Assembly: GCF_003336705.1 (NCBI RefSeq)
Contig: NZ_QMDL01000002.1
Span: 171,262-235,261, forward strand
Source: Marinobacter litoralis
GTDB taxonomy: Bacteria; Pseudomonadota; Gammaproteobacteria; Pseudomonadales; Oleiphilaceae
Direction: 5' to 3'
DNA: 64,000 nt
The notes beneath the pieces were generated by a model. It did not search any database, had not been told where the DNA came from, and worked only from the letters and a program-made list of their open reading frames with translations. Below, one piece after another: positions 28,245 to 36,358 of the stretch. A program made the position numbers and the translations under genes. Each line of letters starts with the position of its first letter. Position 1 is the stretch's first letter.

Positions 28245-29465
28245 ATGGCAGAAAAATCGCAAAAGCTGGAAGCGTACGTTTGGGAAGGCAAAGACAGAAA
28301 GGGCAATAAAACGAAGGGCGAGATGAACGGCGTTAGTCTGGCTTTAGTTAAAGCACAGCTTCGCAAACAAGGCGTTATTCCTGACAAGGTTAAGAAGAAA
28401 CCGAAGCCGCTGTTTGGCGGTAGTAAAAAGATTACCGCTTTCGACATCGCCATGCTGACTCGCCAGTTAGCAACCATGATGAAAGCGGGTGTGCCCTTGG
28501 TGCAGAGTTTTGACATTGTAGCTGACGGTCTCGAGAACAAAGGGTTACAAGAGCTAGTCATGTCGATACGGAATGATATTTCATCCGGTACTGGCTTTGC
28601 CGCTGCATTGCGAAAACACCCCAAGCATTTCGACAATCTCTACTGCAACTTAGTGGAGTCGGGCGAACAGGCAGGTGCTTTGGAGGCTATGCTAGACAGG
28701 ATTGCAACCTACCTGGAAAAAACAGAACTGCTCAAGAAAAAAGTCAAAAAAGCCATGACATACCCCATAGCGGTTATTGTCGTAGCGATCGTGGTAACAG
28801 CAATCCTGCTTGTGAAGGTAGTTCCTCAGTTTGAAAGTTTATTCCAAGGCTTTGGCGCTGAACTGCCCGTATTTACTCAGATGGTCGTCAGGCTTTCTGA
28901 ATGGATGCAATCTTGGTGGTTTGTGGTGCTCATCGGGATTGTCGGAACGATCTTTTTGTTCAAGGAAGCAAAACGGAAATCGCAAAAGTTTTCCGACATA
29001 GTCGACAAATACGTCTTAAAGCTACCCATTGTTGGCGAAATTCTCGACAAGTCTGCAGTCGCGAAGTTCGGACGTGTTTTATCGACCACTTTCGCAGCGG
29101 GTGTACCTTTGGTTGATGCACTAGACTCCGTAGCCGGCGCGACAGGCAATGCTGTGTATCGCGACGCCATCATGAACATCAAAAACGATGTTTCCAGCGG
29201 CACTCAGCTACAAGCATCTATGCGCCAGCAAGACGTTTTCCCCGTGATGGCGGTTCAGCTTACTGCTATCGGTGAGGAGTCTGGTAATCTGGATGAGATG
29301 CTTGAGAAAGTTGCCGTCCATTATGAAGCCGTGGTTGATGACATGGTGGATAACCTAACTGCTCTAATGGAACCCATGATTATGGCGGTTCTCGGGGTAC
29401 TGGTAGGTGGTTTGATTATCGCCATGTACCTTCCGATCTTCCAGATGGGTCAGGTTGTCGGCTAA
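28245..29465 (+). CDS. pilC: Type IV pilus inner-membrane platform protein PilC
   Basis: The 406-residue protein has two T2SSF domains (about residues 70-195 and 270-400), each followed by membrane helices. LTRQLATMMKAGVPLVQSFD and FGRVLSTTFAAGVPLVDAL are the paired repeat motifs. It couples PilB to pilus assembly. It starts two bases after pilB ends. Confidence 0.96.
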   Translation: MAEKSQKLEAYVWEGKDRKGNKTKGEMNGVSLALVKAQLRKQGVIPDKVKKKPKPLFGGSKKITAFDIAMLTRQLATMMKAGVPLVQSFDIVADGLENKGLQELVMSIRNDISSGTGFAAALRKHPKHFDNLYCNLVESGEQAGALEAMLDRIATYLEKTELLKKKVKKAMTYPIAVIVVAIVVTAILLVKVVPQFESLFQGFGAELPVFTQMVVRLSEWMQSWWFVVLIGIVGTIFLFKEAKRKSQKFSDIVDKYVLKLPIVGEILDKSAVAKFGRVLSTTFAAGVPLVDALDSVAGATGNAVYRDAIMNIKNDVSSGTQLQASMRQQDVFPVMAVQLTAIGEESGNLDEMLEKVAVHYEAVVDDMVDNLTALMEPMIMAVLGVLVGGLIIAMYLPIFQMGQVVG

Positions 29466-29502
29466 CTGAATTCGTCACTGACTGACACAACCTCCAGTCT
29501 TC

Positions 29503-29531
29503 TCACCCTCCCCCGCAGTGGGAGAGGGTGA
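29503..29531 (+). repeat. Hairpin between pilC and pilD
   Basis: TCACCCTC pairs with GAGGGTGA around an inner CCC/GGG, giving a strong stem. No T tract follows, so it is more likely an mRNA-stabilising or attenuating hairpin than a full terminator. Confidence 0.55.
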
Positions 29532-29550
29532 CTCGAAAACCCGATTCACC

Positions 29551-29562
29551 CTCCTTCGGGAG
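29551..29562 (+). repeat. UUCG tetraloop hairpin before pilD
   Basis: CTCC-TTCG-GGAG forms a short stem closed by a C(UUCG)G loop, an extra-stable RNA motif. It ends 25 bases before the pilD start. Confidence 0.5.
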
Positions 29563-29587
29563 CGAAAAGTTCAACAACGGGCCCCCA

Positions 29588-30463
29588 ATGCCATCACTAG
29601 AAACCTTCCTATCAACCCCCTGGCTTCTCTACACCACAGTCACCATAGTCTCCCTATGCATCGGCAGCTTCCTAAACGTAGTCATCCTGCGCCTGCCCAA
29701 AATGATGCACCAAGACTGGCGTTGCCAATGTGAAGAGTTTCTAGACGTTCCGGACGAGCAGCGCAAAAACGAAACGCTAGTAACACTTTCAAAACCAGCC
29801 TCCACCTGCCCATCCTGCGGCCACAAGATTCGTGCGTGGGAGAATATTCCTGTAATCAGCTGGCTGATCCTTGGCGGCAAATGTTCTTCCTGCAAAACCC
29901 GAATTTCACCCCGCTACCCTTTAATTGAAGCGTTTACAGCTGCCGCTTCGGTGATCACAGTTTGTTTGCTTGGCCCAACAGAAGCCGCCCTTTGGGCGTT
30001 GCTGTTAATCTGGGCGCTGGTTGCCTTAACGGTGATCGATTTTGACACTCAGCTGCTGCCAGACAGCATTACGCTACCCCTAATGTGGCTGGGTTTGGTG
30101 CTGAATTATTTCGGTGTAATCACAGATTTTGACAGCGCATTCTGGGGCGCCGTGGCGGGCTATCTATCGCTCTGGTCGGTGTACTGGCTGTTCAAACTGC
30201 TAACCGGCAAAGAAGGTATGGGCCATGGTGACTTCAAGTTGCTTGCAGCCCTTGGTGCCTGGCTAGGCTGGCAGGTGTTGCCGGCGGTGATTTTGTTGTC
30301 GTCGTTGGTTGGGGCGGTTGTGGGTATCAGCTTGATGGTGTTCCGCAAACATGGGCGGGAGGTGCCGATTCCGTTTGGGCCTTATTTGGCGGTGGCCGGG
30401 GTGATTTGTTTGTGGTTTGGGGGGGAGATTATTACGGCTTGGTATGGGTTTCTTGGGGTTTAG
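29588..30463 (+). CDS. pilD: Prepilin peptidase / N-methyltransferase PilD
   Basis: The 291-residue membrane protein has the GSFLNVVILRLP start and the two CxxC zinc pairs (CPSCGHKI and CSSCKTRI) of the methylase domain. The catalytic aspartates lie in LTVIDFDTQLLPD and GMGHGDFK, the GxGD protease signature. It cleaves and methylates prepilins, including the two encoded here. ATG at 29588 is chosen by family alignment; the frame is open further upstream. Confidence 0.96.
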   Translation: MPSLETFLSTPWLLYTTVTIVSLCIGSFLNVVILRLPKMMHQDWRCQCEEFLDVPDEQRKNETLVTLSKPASTCPSCGHKIRAWENIPVISWLILGGKCSSCKTRISPRYPLIEAFTAAASVITVCLLGPTEAALWALLLIWALVALTVIDFDTQLLPDSITLPLMWLGLVLNYFGVITDFDSAFWGAVAGYLSLWSVYWLFKLLTGKEGMGHGDFKLLAALGAWLGWQVLPAVILLSSLVGAVVGISLMVFRKHGREVPIPFGPYLAVAGVICLWFGGEIITAWYGFLGV

Positions 30464-30472
30464 GAGGAAGGT

Positions 30473-31072
30473 TTGGCGATTGTTGGTTTAACAGGCGGTA
30501 TTGGTTCCGGGAAGTCTACGGTGGTGCGGCTGTTTGGGGAGTTGGGCGTGCACTGGGTGGATGCGGATGATGTGGCTCGGGAGGTGGTTGAGCCGGGTAT
30601 GCCTGCGCTGACAGCGATTGCCGAGCATTTTGGGGATGAGGTGCTGTTAGCCGATGGGGCGCTTGATCGGGCCTGGTTACGGCAAAAAGTGTTTGCAGAG
30701 CCAGCGGAGCGGGCTTGGCTTGAGGCGTTGCTCCACCCGATTATTCGCGATGAAATTATCCGCCAGCTTCAGCCTGCCAATTACACCCTACCCTACACGT
30801 TACTGGTTTCGCCCTTATTGCTGGAAACCGATCAGCACGAGCTGGCAAACAAAATCCTCGTTATTGATGTGCCGGAGTCCGTCCAGCTGGAGCGGACCAT
30901 GGCTCGGGATAATAACTCCCGCGAACAGGTCGAGCGCATTATGGCCGCTCAGATGGCTCGGGAAGATCGGTGCGCCAAAGCAGACGCGATCATTGATAAC
31001 AACCAGCCTTTGGTTGAGGTTGAGCGGCAGGTTGCCGAGCTGCATAATCAGTGGATGCTTGAATTCAGTTAA
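30473..31072 (+). CDS. coaE: Dephospho-CoA kinase CoaE
   Basis: The 199-residue protein starts at TTG behind a strong GGAGGAAGG. The P-loop GGIGSGKST is at residues 8-16, and DADDVAREVVEPG follows. It makes the last step of CoA synthesis. The pilD-coaE-yacG order is common in gammaproteobacteria; here three genes separate coaE from yacG. Confidence 0.96.
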   Translation: MAIVGLTGGIGSGKSTVVRLFGELGVHWVDADDVAREVVEPGMPALTAIAEHFGDEVLLADGALDRAWLRQKVFAEPAERAWLEALLHPIIRDEIIRQLQPANYTLPYTLLVSPLLLETDQHELANKILVIDVPESVQLERTMARDNNSREQVERIMAAQMAREDRCAKADAIIDNNQPLVEVERQVAELHNQWMLEFS

Positions 31073-32156
31073 GGGGCTTTTTCTGCGTTACCTCCCGTTC
31101 TATGCTCTTCTTTTGCCACTGCTATTGGCCGCCTCACCGCACGCCCGCAGCGCCGGCCAGATTACCGTTGAAGAAGACTCCCTAGCGGATAAGTTCTCTC
31201 CCTACCGTTTACCCGCGTCGTTTTACACCGTGGAGCCCAGCGAATACTGGGCGGAACCGGTGGATTCCTGGTGGTTAAGTGCCAGTAACTGGGTGATTCA
31301 CCAGGAACGCCTGCACGGCAGCAAGGTTCAAGGCATTGGCAACTGGGCAGACCGAACCTTATCCGGTTCTGAACACGGGCTGCCGAACAACGAAAGTTAT
31401 CTTCGGTTAGGCTTTGCGGCAGAATCCGAATACAGCGATCCCGCACAATTTAAACCGGAGGTACGTTTTAGGCTTGATCTGCCCACCACAAAGAAGAAAC
31501 TGCGACTGGTTATCGAAAGCGACAGCGACGAACTGGTTCCGCTGGGCGAACGTGAGCGGGATCGTCAACTGACTGAACCGGAACGCACTGATACCGACAC
31601 CACCGGAGCTCTGCGGTATTTAACCGACGTGGGCGATGCCATCAACTTGTCGATGGATGTGGGTGGCAGGCTTAGGCTTCCACCCGAAATGTTCTGGCGG
31701 CTAGAGGCCGACAAGCGCTGGCTGGCCCCGGACAAATGGCGTATCGGGGTTAAGCAACGGGTTTATTACTACCACACCTCCGGCTGGGGTTCCCGCTCTT
31801 GGTTCGGCGCAGACCGGCCAGCATGGAACGGCTGGCACTTCTTCACGTCGTCGGAATTGGAATGGGTACACAGCGACCGGAAATTCGAAGCCGCGCAGCT
31901 CTTTAGTCTGCGCAAGCGCACCAGCTCCCGCTCTGTGATTTCGCCCAGAATCGGTATCCTTGGCGAAAGCCAGCCGTTATGGCAGACCACGTCGTATTTT
32001 GCGGATGTGACCTGGCGCTACCGGGTGTATGAAGACTGGCTGTTTGCCGAGCTTATTCCCGCGTTAGAATTCCCCCGTGAGGAGAGCTTTAAAGACCAGG
32101 CTTCGGTGATCTTCCGTATCGAAATGTACTTTGCCGGCACCATTGATAGAGACTGA
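31059..32156 (+). CDS. Exported protein of unknown function
   Basis: The protein of about 365 residues is not recognised. It has a signal-peptide-like N-terminus (LRYLPFYALLLPLLLAA, cleavage near HARSAG). The rest is rich in aromatic residues and alternating strands, such as KQRVYYYHTSGWGSRSWFG, and ends RIEMYFAGTIDRD. That pattern suggests a beta-rich outer-membrane or periplasmic protein. No ATG fits; TTG at 31059 (overlapping coaE) or CTG at 31083 behind AAGGGG are the candidates. It stops one base before trmO starts. Confidence 0.7.
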   Translation: MNSVKGLFLRYLPFYALLLPLLLAASPHARSAGQITVEEDSLADKFSPYRLPASFYTVEPSEYWAEPVDSWWLSASNWVIHQERLHGSKVQGIGNWADRTLSGSEHGLPNNESYLRLGFAAESEYSDPAQFKPEVRFRLDLPTTKKKLRLVIESDSDELVPLGERERDRQLTEPERTDTDTTGALRYLTDVGDAINLSMDVGGRLRLPPEMFWRLEADKRWLAPDKWRIGVKQRVYYYHTSGWGSRSWFGADRPAWNGWHFFTSSELEWVHSDRKFEAAQLFSLRKRTSSRSVISPRIGILGESQPLWQTTSYFADVTWRYRVYEDWLFAELIPALEFPREESFKDQASVIFRIEMYFAGTIDRD

Positions 32157-32157
32157 C

Positions 32158-32907
32158 ATGACCCGACCCAGACACAAAAGCAAACCGGCAACCGAAGCCT
32201 TAACCCTTACCCCGGTCGCTTACACTCGCTCCTGTTTCAAGGATAAATTCGGCGTGCCACGCCAACCGGGGCTCACCCGCCACGCCCATGCGGATTTGGT
32301 AATTGAACCGCCGTTTGATCGGGAAGATGCCTTTCGGGGTTTAGAAACCGCCAGCCATCTGTGGCTAACGTTTCAGTTCCATGAAGCGGTGCGCGCTGAG
32401 TGGCGGCCAGTGGTGCGCCCTCCCCGTTTAGGTGGCAACAAAAAGGTCGGTGTTTTCGCCAGCCGCTCGCCGTTTCGCCCTAACAGTCTCGGGTTGTCGG
32501 TGGTTAGAAACGAGGGGCTTGAACGAAAGAACGGCCGGTTGGTTCTGAAAATTCGCGACCACGATTTGATTGATGGCACACCGATTCTCGATATCAAACC
32601 CTACCTGCCTTTTGCCGATGCCATTGCCGATGCATCTTTGGGCTGGGCCGACACGCCGCCGGTAGACCGTGTCGAAGTGGTGATCAGCCCCGCAGCCGAA
32701 ACCGAACTGGCCTCATTGTCCCCCATTGACTACCCAGACCTGCGGGGCTTGATCGAAGATGTCGTCAGCTACGACCCTCGCCCTTCGTTCCGCCGGGGCC
32801 GGGATGAAGACCGTATTTACGGCGCCCATTTGTACGATCTGAACGTGCGTTTTCGCTTCGTCACCGATACCGGAAAGGTGCGTGTAGAAGTGCTGTCCAT
32901 CTGCTAA
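32158..32907 (+). CDS. trmO: tRNA m6t6A37 methyltransferase TrmO (TsaA/YaeB)
   Basis: The 249-residue protein has the UPF0066/TsaA domain: CFKDKFGVPRQPGL, HLWLTFQFHEA, RPPRLGGNKKVGVFASRSPFRPN and DGTPILDIKPYLP. It methylates N6-threonylcarbamoyladenosine in certain tRNAs. ATG at 32158 is chosen because the family starts just before the first motif and the upstream stop is adjacent. Confidence 0.93.
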   Translation: MTRPRHKSKPATEALTLTPVAYTRSCFKDKFGVPRQPGLTRHAHADLVIEPPFDREDAFRGLETASHLWLTFQFHEAVRAEWRPVVRPPRLGGNKKVGVFASRSPFRPNSLGLSVVRNEGLERKNGRLVLKIRDHDLIDGTPILDIKPYLPFADAIADASLGWADTPPVDRVEVVISPAAETELASLSPIDYPDLRGLIEDVVSYDPRPSFRRGRDEDRIYGAHLYDLNVRFRFVTDTGKVRVEVLSIC

Positions 32908-32950
32908 ACTGCCAGCCGTTAAATTGTTGTCGACACAGGGAATTCGTGAC

Positions 32951-35305
32951 TTGCCTTCAAACCCGTTTTTAAAGCGCTGGGGCGTTCGCCCATTGGCCCT
33001 GAGGTTACTCGGGTGGGTGCTGTTGTACAGCCTTGTTTTATCGCTGGTGGCCACGGGCGTGCAGATGATCGGCGAGTTCGAACGCCAAAAATCGCGATTA
33101 GAAGCCAGCCAGAGCCGGGCGGTTGGCCTGATATCCGGTTCCTTAAGTTCAAACTTGTGGGTGCTGAACTACAGCGAAGTGGCCGCCAACCTCGACGACC
33201 TGCGCAACGTTCCTTACATCCAATACACACGCATACAAACCTCTACCGACCAAGAATTCAGTTCAGGCACTCATCCGGTCGGCCGAGCGATTTCCCAAAC
33301 CTTTCCTCTGGACTTCAAAAGCAGCCATTTAAAAGAGCCCCAACGGGTGGGCCAGCTCACGGTAGTCTCTTCTGTTGAAAGTATTTACCAGGAAATTCTG
33401 GCCAGCGCCCTGATCAACCTGCTGTACCAGTCGATTATCGTGATGCTGGGCACCTTGGGCTTGCTGCTGATCGTGCGGGTAGCCCTTTCCCGGCACCTGG
33501 AAGCCATGGCCGACTACGCGGCCAAACTCAATCTCGATGCACTGGTGGCTCCGTTAGAGTTGCGCCGGAAAAAACCGGCACAGCCGGATGAGCTTTCGGA
33601 ACTGGAACAAGCGCTGAACAAAATGCGCCTGCAGATTCTGGAAGACACCCGTTCCCTGCGCCAGATCTCCGTGAAAACCCGCGGTGAACGGGACGAAGCG
33701 GTGCGAGCAAATCAAGCGAAGAATCAGTTTTTGGCCAACGTCAGCCACGAACTGCGCATACCGCTGCAATCGGTACTCGGTTACGCCCACTTGCTGGCCG
33801 ATACGCCGCTGGATCAGGAACAAACGGAATACGTCAGCACGCTGATTAATGCGTCTGAAAACCTGTCTTCCATCCTGAATGATTTGCTCGACATTTCCAG
33901 CATGGAAGCGGGCAAGCTGGAGCTGGAAGAAATCCCGTTCGATCTCCGCGAAACGCTGAACGATCTGGTGCACATGCTGGGCGCCAGAGCCCGTGAAAAA
34001 GGCCTGGCGATGGAAATGCGGGTGGATGAAAGCCTGCCCTGGGCGGTGGTGGGCGACCCGGTGCGTATCCGGCAGGTGTTGATTAACCTGTTGGCCAACG
34101 CCATCAAATTCACCGATTCCGGTCACGTTTTGGTGAGCGTTGAAGTACTCGGCCGCAAAGATAACAAAGTTCGTTTGCGGCTGGCTGTGGAAGACACTGG
34201 CGAGGGCATTAATCCCGACGAGCTGCCACTGGTTTACGAACCCTATATACAGCTGGGCCAACGGTTCACCCGGCAGTTGCCCGGGGCTGGTCTGGGCCTG
34301 ACGATTTGCCGGCAATTGGTTGACCGGATGGGCGGCGCGCTGGATGTTGAAAGCCGTCTTGGTGAAGGCTCTACCTTCTGGGTTGAATTGAATCTGCAAG
34401 AGGTCAGCGACAGCGCAACCCGTATACGCCCTGACTCCAGCATGGTGCGTGGCCGGCGCATTCTGGTCGTGGATTCTTATGAGCTGTCGCGCAAGATTAC
34501 ACTGGAAATGCTGTCTCGTTTCGACTTGCAGATTGAAGCCGTTAAATCCGCAGGCGAAGCCCTCACCTCTTTGCGACAAGCTTGCGATGCCGGCGATCCG
34601 TTCCATGCCATCATTCTGGATGGGTTTGTTCCGGATATGGACTGCGACCTTCTGTGCCGGCAAATTCGCAGCAACGCACAGTGGCGTGACACCCGCCTGT
34701 TGATTTTGTCTTCGAACCCCCAGCGCGGTGATGCCGAGCATTTCCGGCAAGCTGGCGCCGATGCATTTTTAAGCAAGGCGCTGCGGGAGTCCTACTTGAT
34801 CCCGCTTCTTAACCACTTGTTCAGCGATATCGAACAACAAGAGCGGCGTTTTCTCACCCGTTTCTCGCTTAAAGGTTTAACCGACGCCAGCACCTCCCGT
34901 TACGAACTGCCGTGCGGGCGCATGAACGTGCTTTTGGTTGAAGATAACCCGGTCAACCGCATTCTTACCCAACGGCTTCTTGAAAAACTGGGCTGCGAAG
35001 TCACCGCGGCCAACGATGGCGAAGCGGCCATGGCACTCTGGCAACAGCAAACCTTTGATCTGATCTTCATGGATTGCCTGATGCCTCAGATGGACGGATT
35101 CGAAGCCACAAGAAGGTTGCGAGCCTGGGAGCAGAAGAACAACCGGTTACGGGTACCGGTGGTGGCGCTCACGGCCAGCGCCATGGAAAAAGATGAAGAG
35201 CTGTGTCGTGCCGCAGGCATGGATGTGTTCGTTGCCAAGCCTGTCAACCTTGAAATGTTACGGGCAGTGCTGGAACAATACTGTCACGCACCTGCCGACA
35301 ACTGA
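32951..35305 (+). CDS. Hybrid sensor histidine kinase with two receiver domains
   Basis: The protein of about 784 residues has a membrane helix near residue 20, a periplasmic sensor of about 130 residues, a second helix near 165, and a coiled linker. HisKA has [14 protein letters not shown], and HATPase_c has [16 protein letters not shown] and GAGLGL. The first receiver has a phosphoacceptor Asp ([10 protein letters not shown]) but only one of the two usual acidic residues (VVDS). The second receiver is complete ([15 protein letters not shown], Thr and Lys present). It resembles BarA/GacS without an Hpt domain. TTG at 32951 behind CAGGGA is preferred; TTG at 32924 is also possible. Confidence 0.88.
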   Translation: MPSNPFLKRWGVRPLALRLLGWVLLYSLVLSLVATGVQMIGEFERQKSRLEASQSRAVGLISGSLSSNLWVLNYSEVAANLDDLRNVPYIQYTRIQTSTDQEFSSGTHPVGRAISQTFPLDFKSSHLKEPQRVGQLTVVSSVESIYQEILASALINLLYQSIIVMLGTLGLLLIVRVALSRHLEAMADYAAKLNLDALVAPLELRRKKPAQPDELSELEQALNKMRLQILEDTRSLRQISVKTRGERDEAVRANQAKNQFLANVSHELRIPLQSVLGYAHLLADTPLDQEQTEYVSTLINASENLSSILNDLLDISSMEAGKLELEEIPFDLRETLNDLVHMLGARAREKGLAMEMRVDESLPWAVVGDPVRIRQVLINLLANAIKFTDSGHVLVSVEVLGRKDNKVRLRLAVEDTGEGINPDELPLVYEPYIQLGQRFTRQLPGAGLGLTICRQLVDRMGGALDVESRLGEGSTFWVELNLQEVSDSATRIRPDSSMVRGRRILVVDSYELSRKITLEMLSRFDLQIEAVKSAGEALTSLRQACDAGDPFHAIILDGFVPDMDCDLLCRQIRSNAQWRDTRLLILSSNPQRGDAEHFRQAGADAFLSKALRESYLIPLLNHLFSDIEQQERRFLTRFSLKGLTDASTSRYELPCGRMNVLLVEDNPVNRILTQRLLEKLGCEVTAANDGEAAMALWQQQTFDLIFMDCLMPQMDGFEATRRLRAWEQKNNRLRVPVVALTASAMEKDEELCRAAGMDVFVAKPVNLEMLRAVLEQYCHAPADN

Positions 35306-35343
35306 CAGCCGGCAGCTCACACACACAGCCCGGATTGATTCCC

Positions 35344-35532
35344 ATGAACGTTGAATGCCCCACATGCAAAAAGCCCGTTGAATGGTCTGAAGCCAACTCA
35401 TGGCGGCCGTTTTGCTCCGAGCGTTGTAAACTGATCGATCTTGGGGCCTGGGCAAATGAAGAATACCGCGTGCCCGCTGAAAACGTATCACCTGAAGACC
35501 TGGATCAGGGCCACGACGGCCAGCTTCACTGA
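35344..35532 (+). CDS. yacG: DNA gyrase inhibitor YacG (zinc protein)
   Basis: The 62-residue protein has the four zinc cysteines in CPTC and FCSERCK and the conserved [17 protein letters not shown]. YacG binds GyrB and blocks DNA binding. ATG at 35344 is used; an in-frame TTG at 35335 would add three residues. Confidence 0.94.
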   Translation: MNVECPTCKKPVEWSEANSWRPFCSERCKLIDLGAWANEEYRVPAENVSPEDLDQGHDGQLH

Positions 35533-35675
35533 CTCCCGCCTTTCCACCGGCTTACAGGCTTTTAAGTTGTACTGCGTGCAACAGGTGTTACCATCCTGCT
35601 CGGTCAATATCATCGCGGATGCAAGCATTCGATCGGCGCTTTGCATTTAATAACGACAGCTACAAAGGTGTATAC

Positions 35676-36236
35676 ATGAAGATTACCCGCATCTCTGCTT
35701 TGGCACTTTCTTTAGCCGCAGCTCCGGTTATGGCCTCTGATCTCGACCTGAGCCTGACGTCTGACTCGGTGAAAGGCCAGGTGAACTTCTTTGGCACTCA
35801 GGACGAGTTGCAAGTTGGTGCTGGATACACCTACCACGAAGGCGGACGCCACATCGGCAACGTCGATTTTCATGCCCAAGGCCGCACGGCTCTCGGCAAC
35901 CTGCCAACAACTGCGGGTATCGGCCTGCGCGGTATTGGCTGGGATGACGATCACCTCGACGGCGGCGCTGTTGGCGTAGGTGGCTTCGCAACCGTGAATA
36001 TTCCAGACGTGCCAGGCCTGTCTTTTGGCGGCAGCCTGCATTACGCACCCAGCATTCTCTCATTCGGTGATTCCGACGAGATGACCAGCGTTGAGTTACG
36101 TGCAAGCTACCGCGTCATTCGCAACGCCGAAGTGTTCGCAGGTTACCGTTACCTGAACACCGAGCTGGATTTTGCCGGTAGCCCGGATGTGAATCTGGAC
36201 GAAGGCATTCTGGCGGGCATGAAAATTTTCTTCTAA
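35676..36236 (+). CDS. YfaZ-like outer-membrane protein
   Basis: The 186-residue protein has a signal peptide ending near VMASD and Gly/aromatic beta-strand repeats. It has a C-terminal segment (EVFAGYRYLNTELDF, then MKIFF) ending in Phe, as in outer-membrane barrels. It resembles the YfaZ precursor family. ATG at 35676 is chosen because it begins the signal peptide. Confidence 0.8.
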   Translation: MKITRISALALSLAAAPVMASDLDLSLTSDSVKGQVNFFGTQDELQVGAGYTYHEGGRHIGNVDFHAQGRTALGNLPTTAGIGLRGIGWDDDHLDGGAVGVGGFATVNIPDVPGLSFGGSLHYAPSILSFGDSDEMTSVELRASYRVIRNAEVFAGYRYLNTELDFAGSPDVNLDEGILAGMKIFF

Positions 36237-36250
36237 GCGTTCAGTCTTAA

Positions 36251-36280
36251 TGGGCTACCCGAGCAACTCCGGGTAGCCCA
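36251..36280 (+). terminator. Hairpin after the YfaZ-like gene
   Basis: TGGGCTACCCG and its exact complement form an 11-base stem with an eight-base loop, 15 bases after the stop. No T tract follows, so termination strength is uncertain. Confidence 0.65.
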
Positions 36281-36358
36281 ACCGTGCACCCTTTCACGCC
36301 CCTTCCCCGCTTTACCTGTTAGGCTTTCCCAATACTCTGTACTTGGATAGGCCCTGGC

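Noticed and set aside
33554..34750. 398-residue open frame on the minus strand inside the sensor kinase gene
   Set aside because: It lies wholly antisense to a clear kinase with all motifs, has biased low-complexity composition and no family match.
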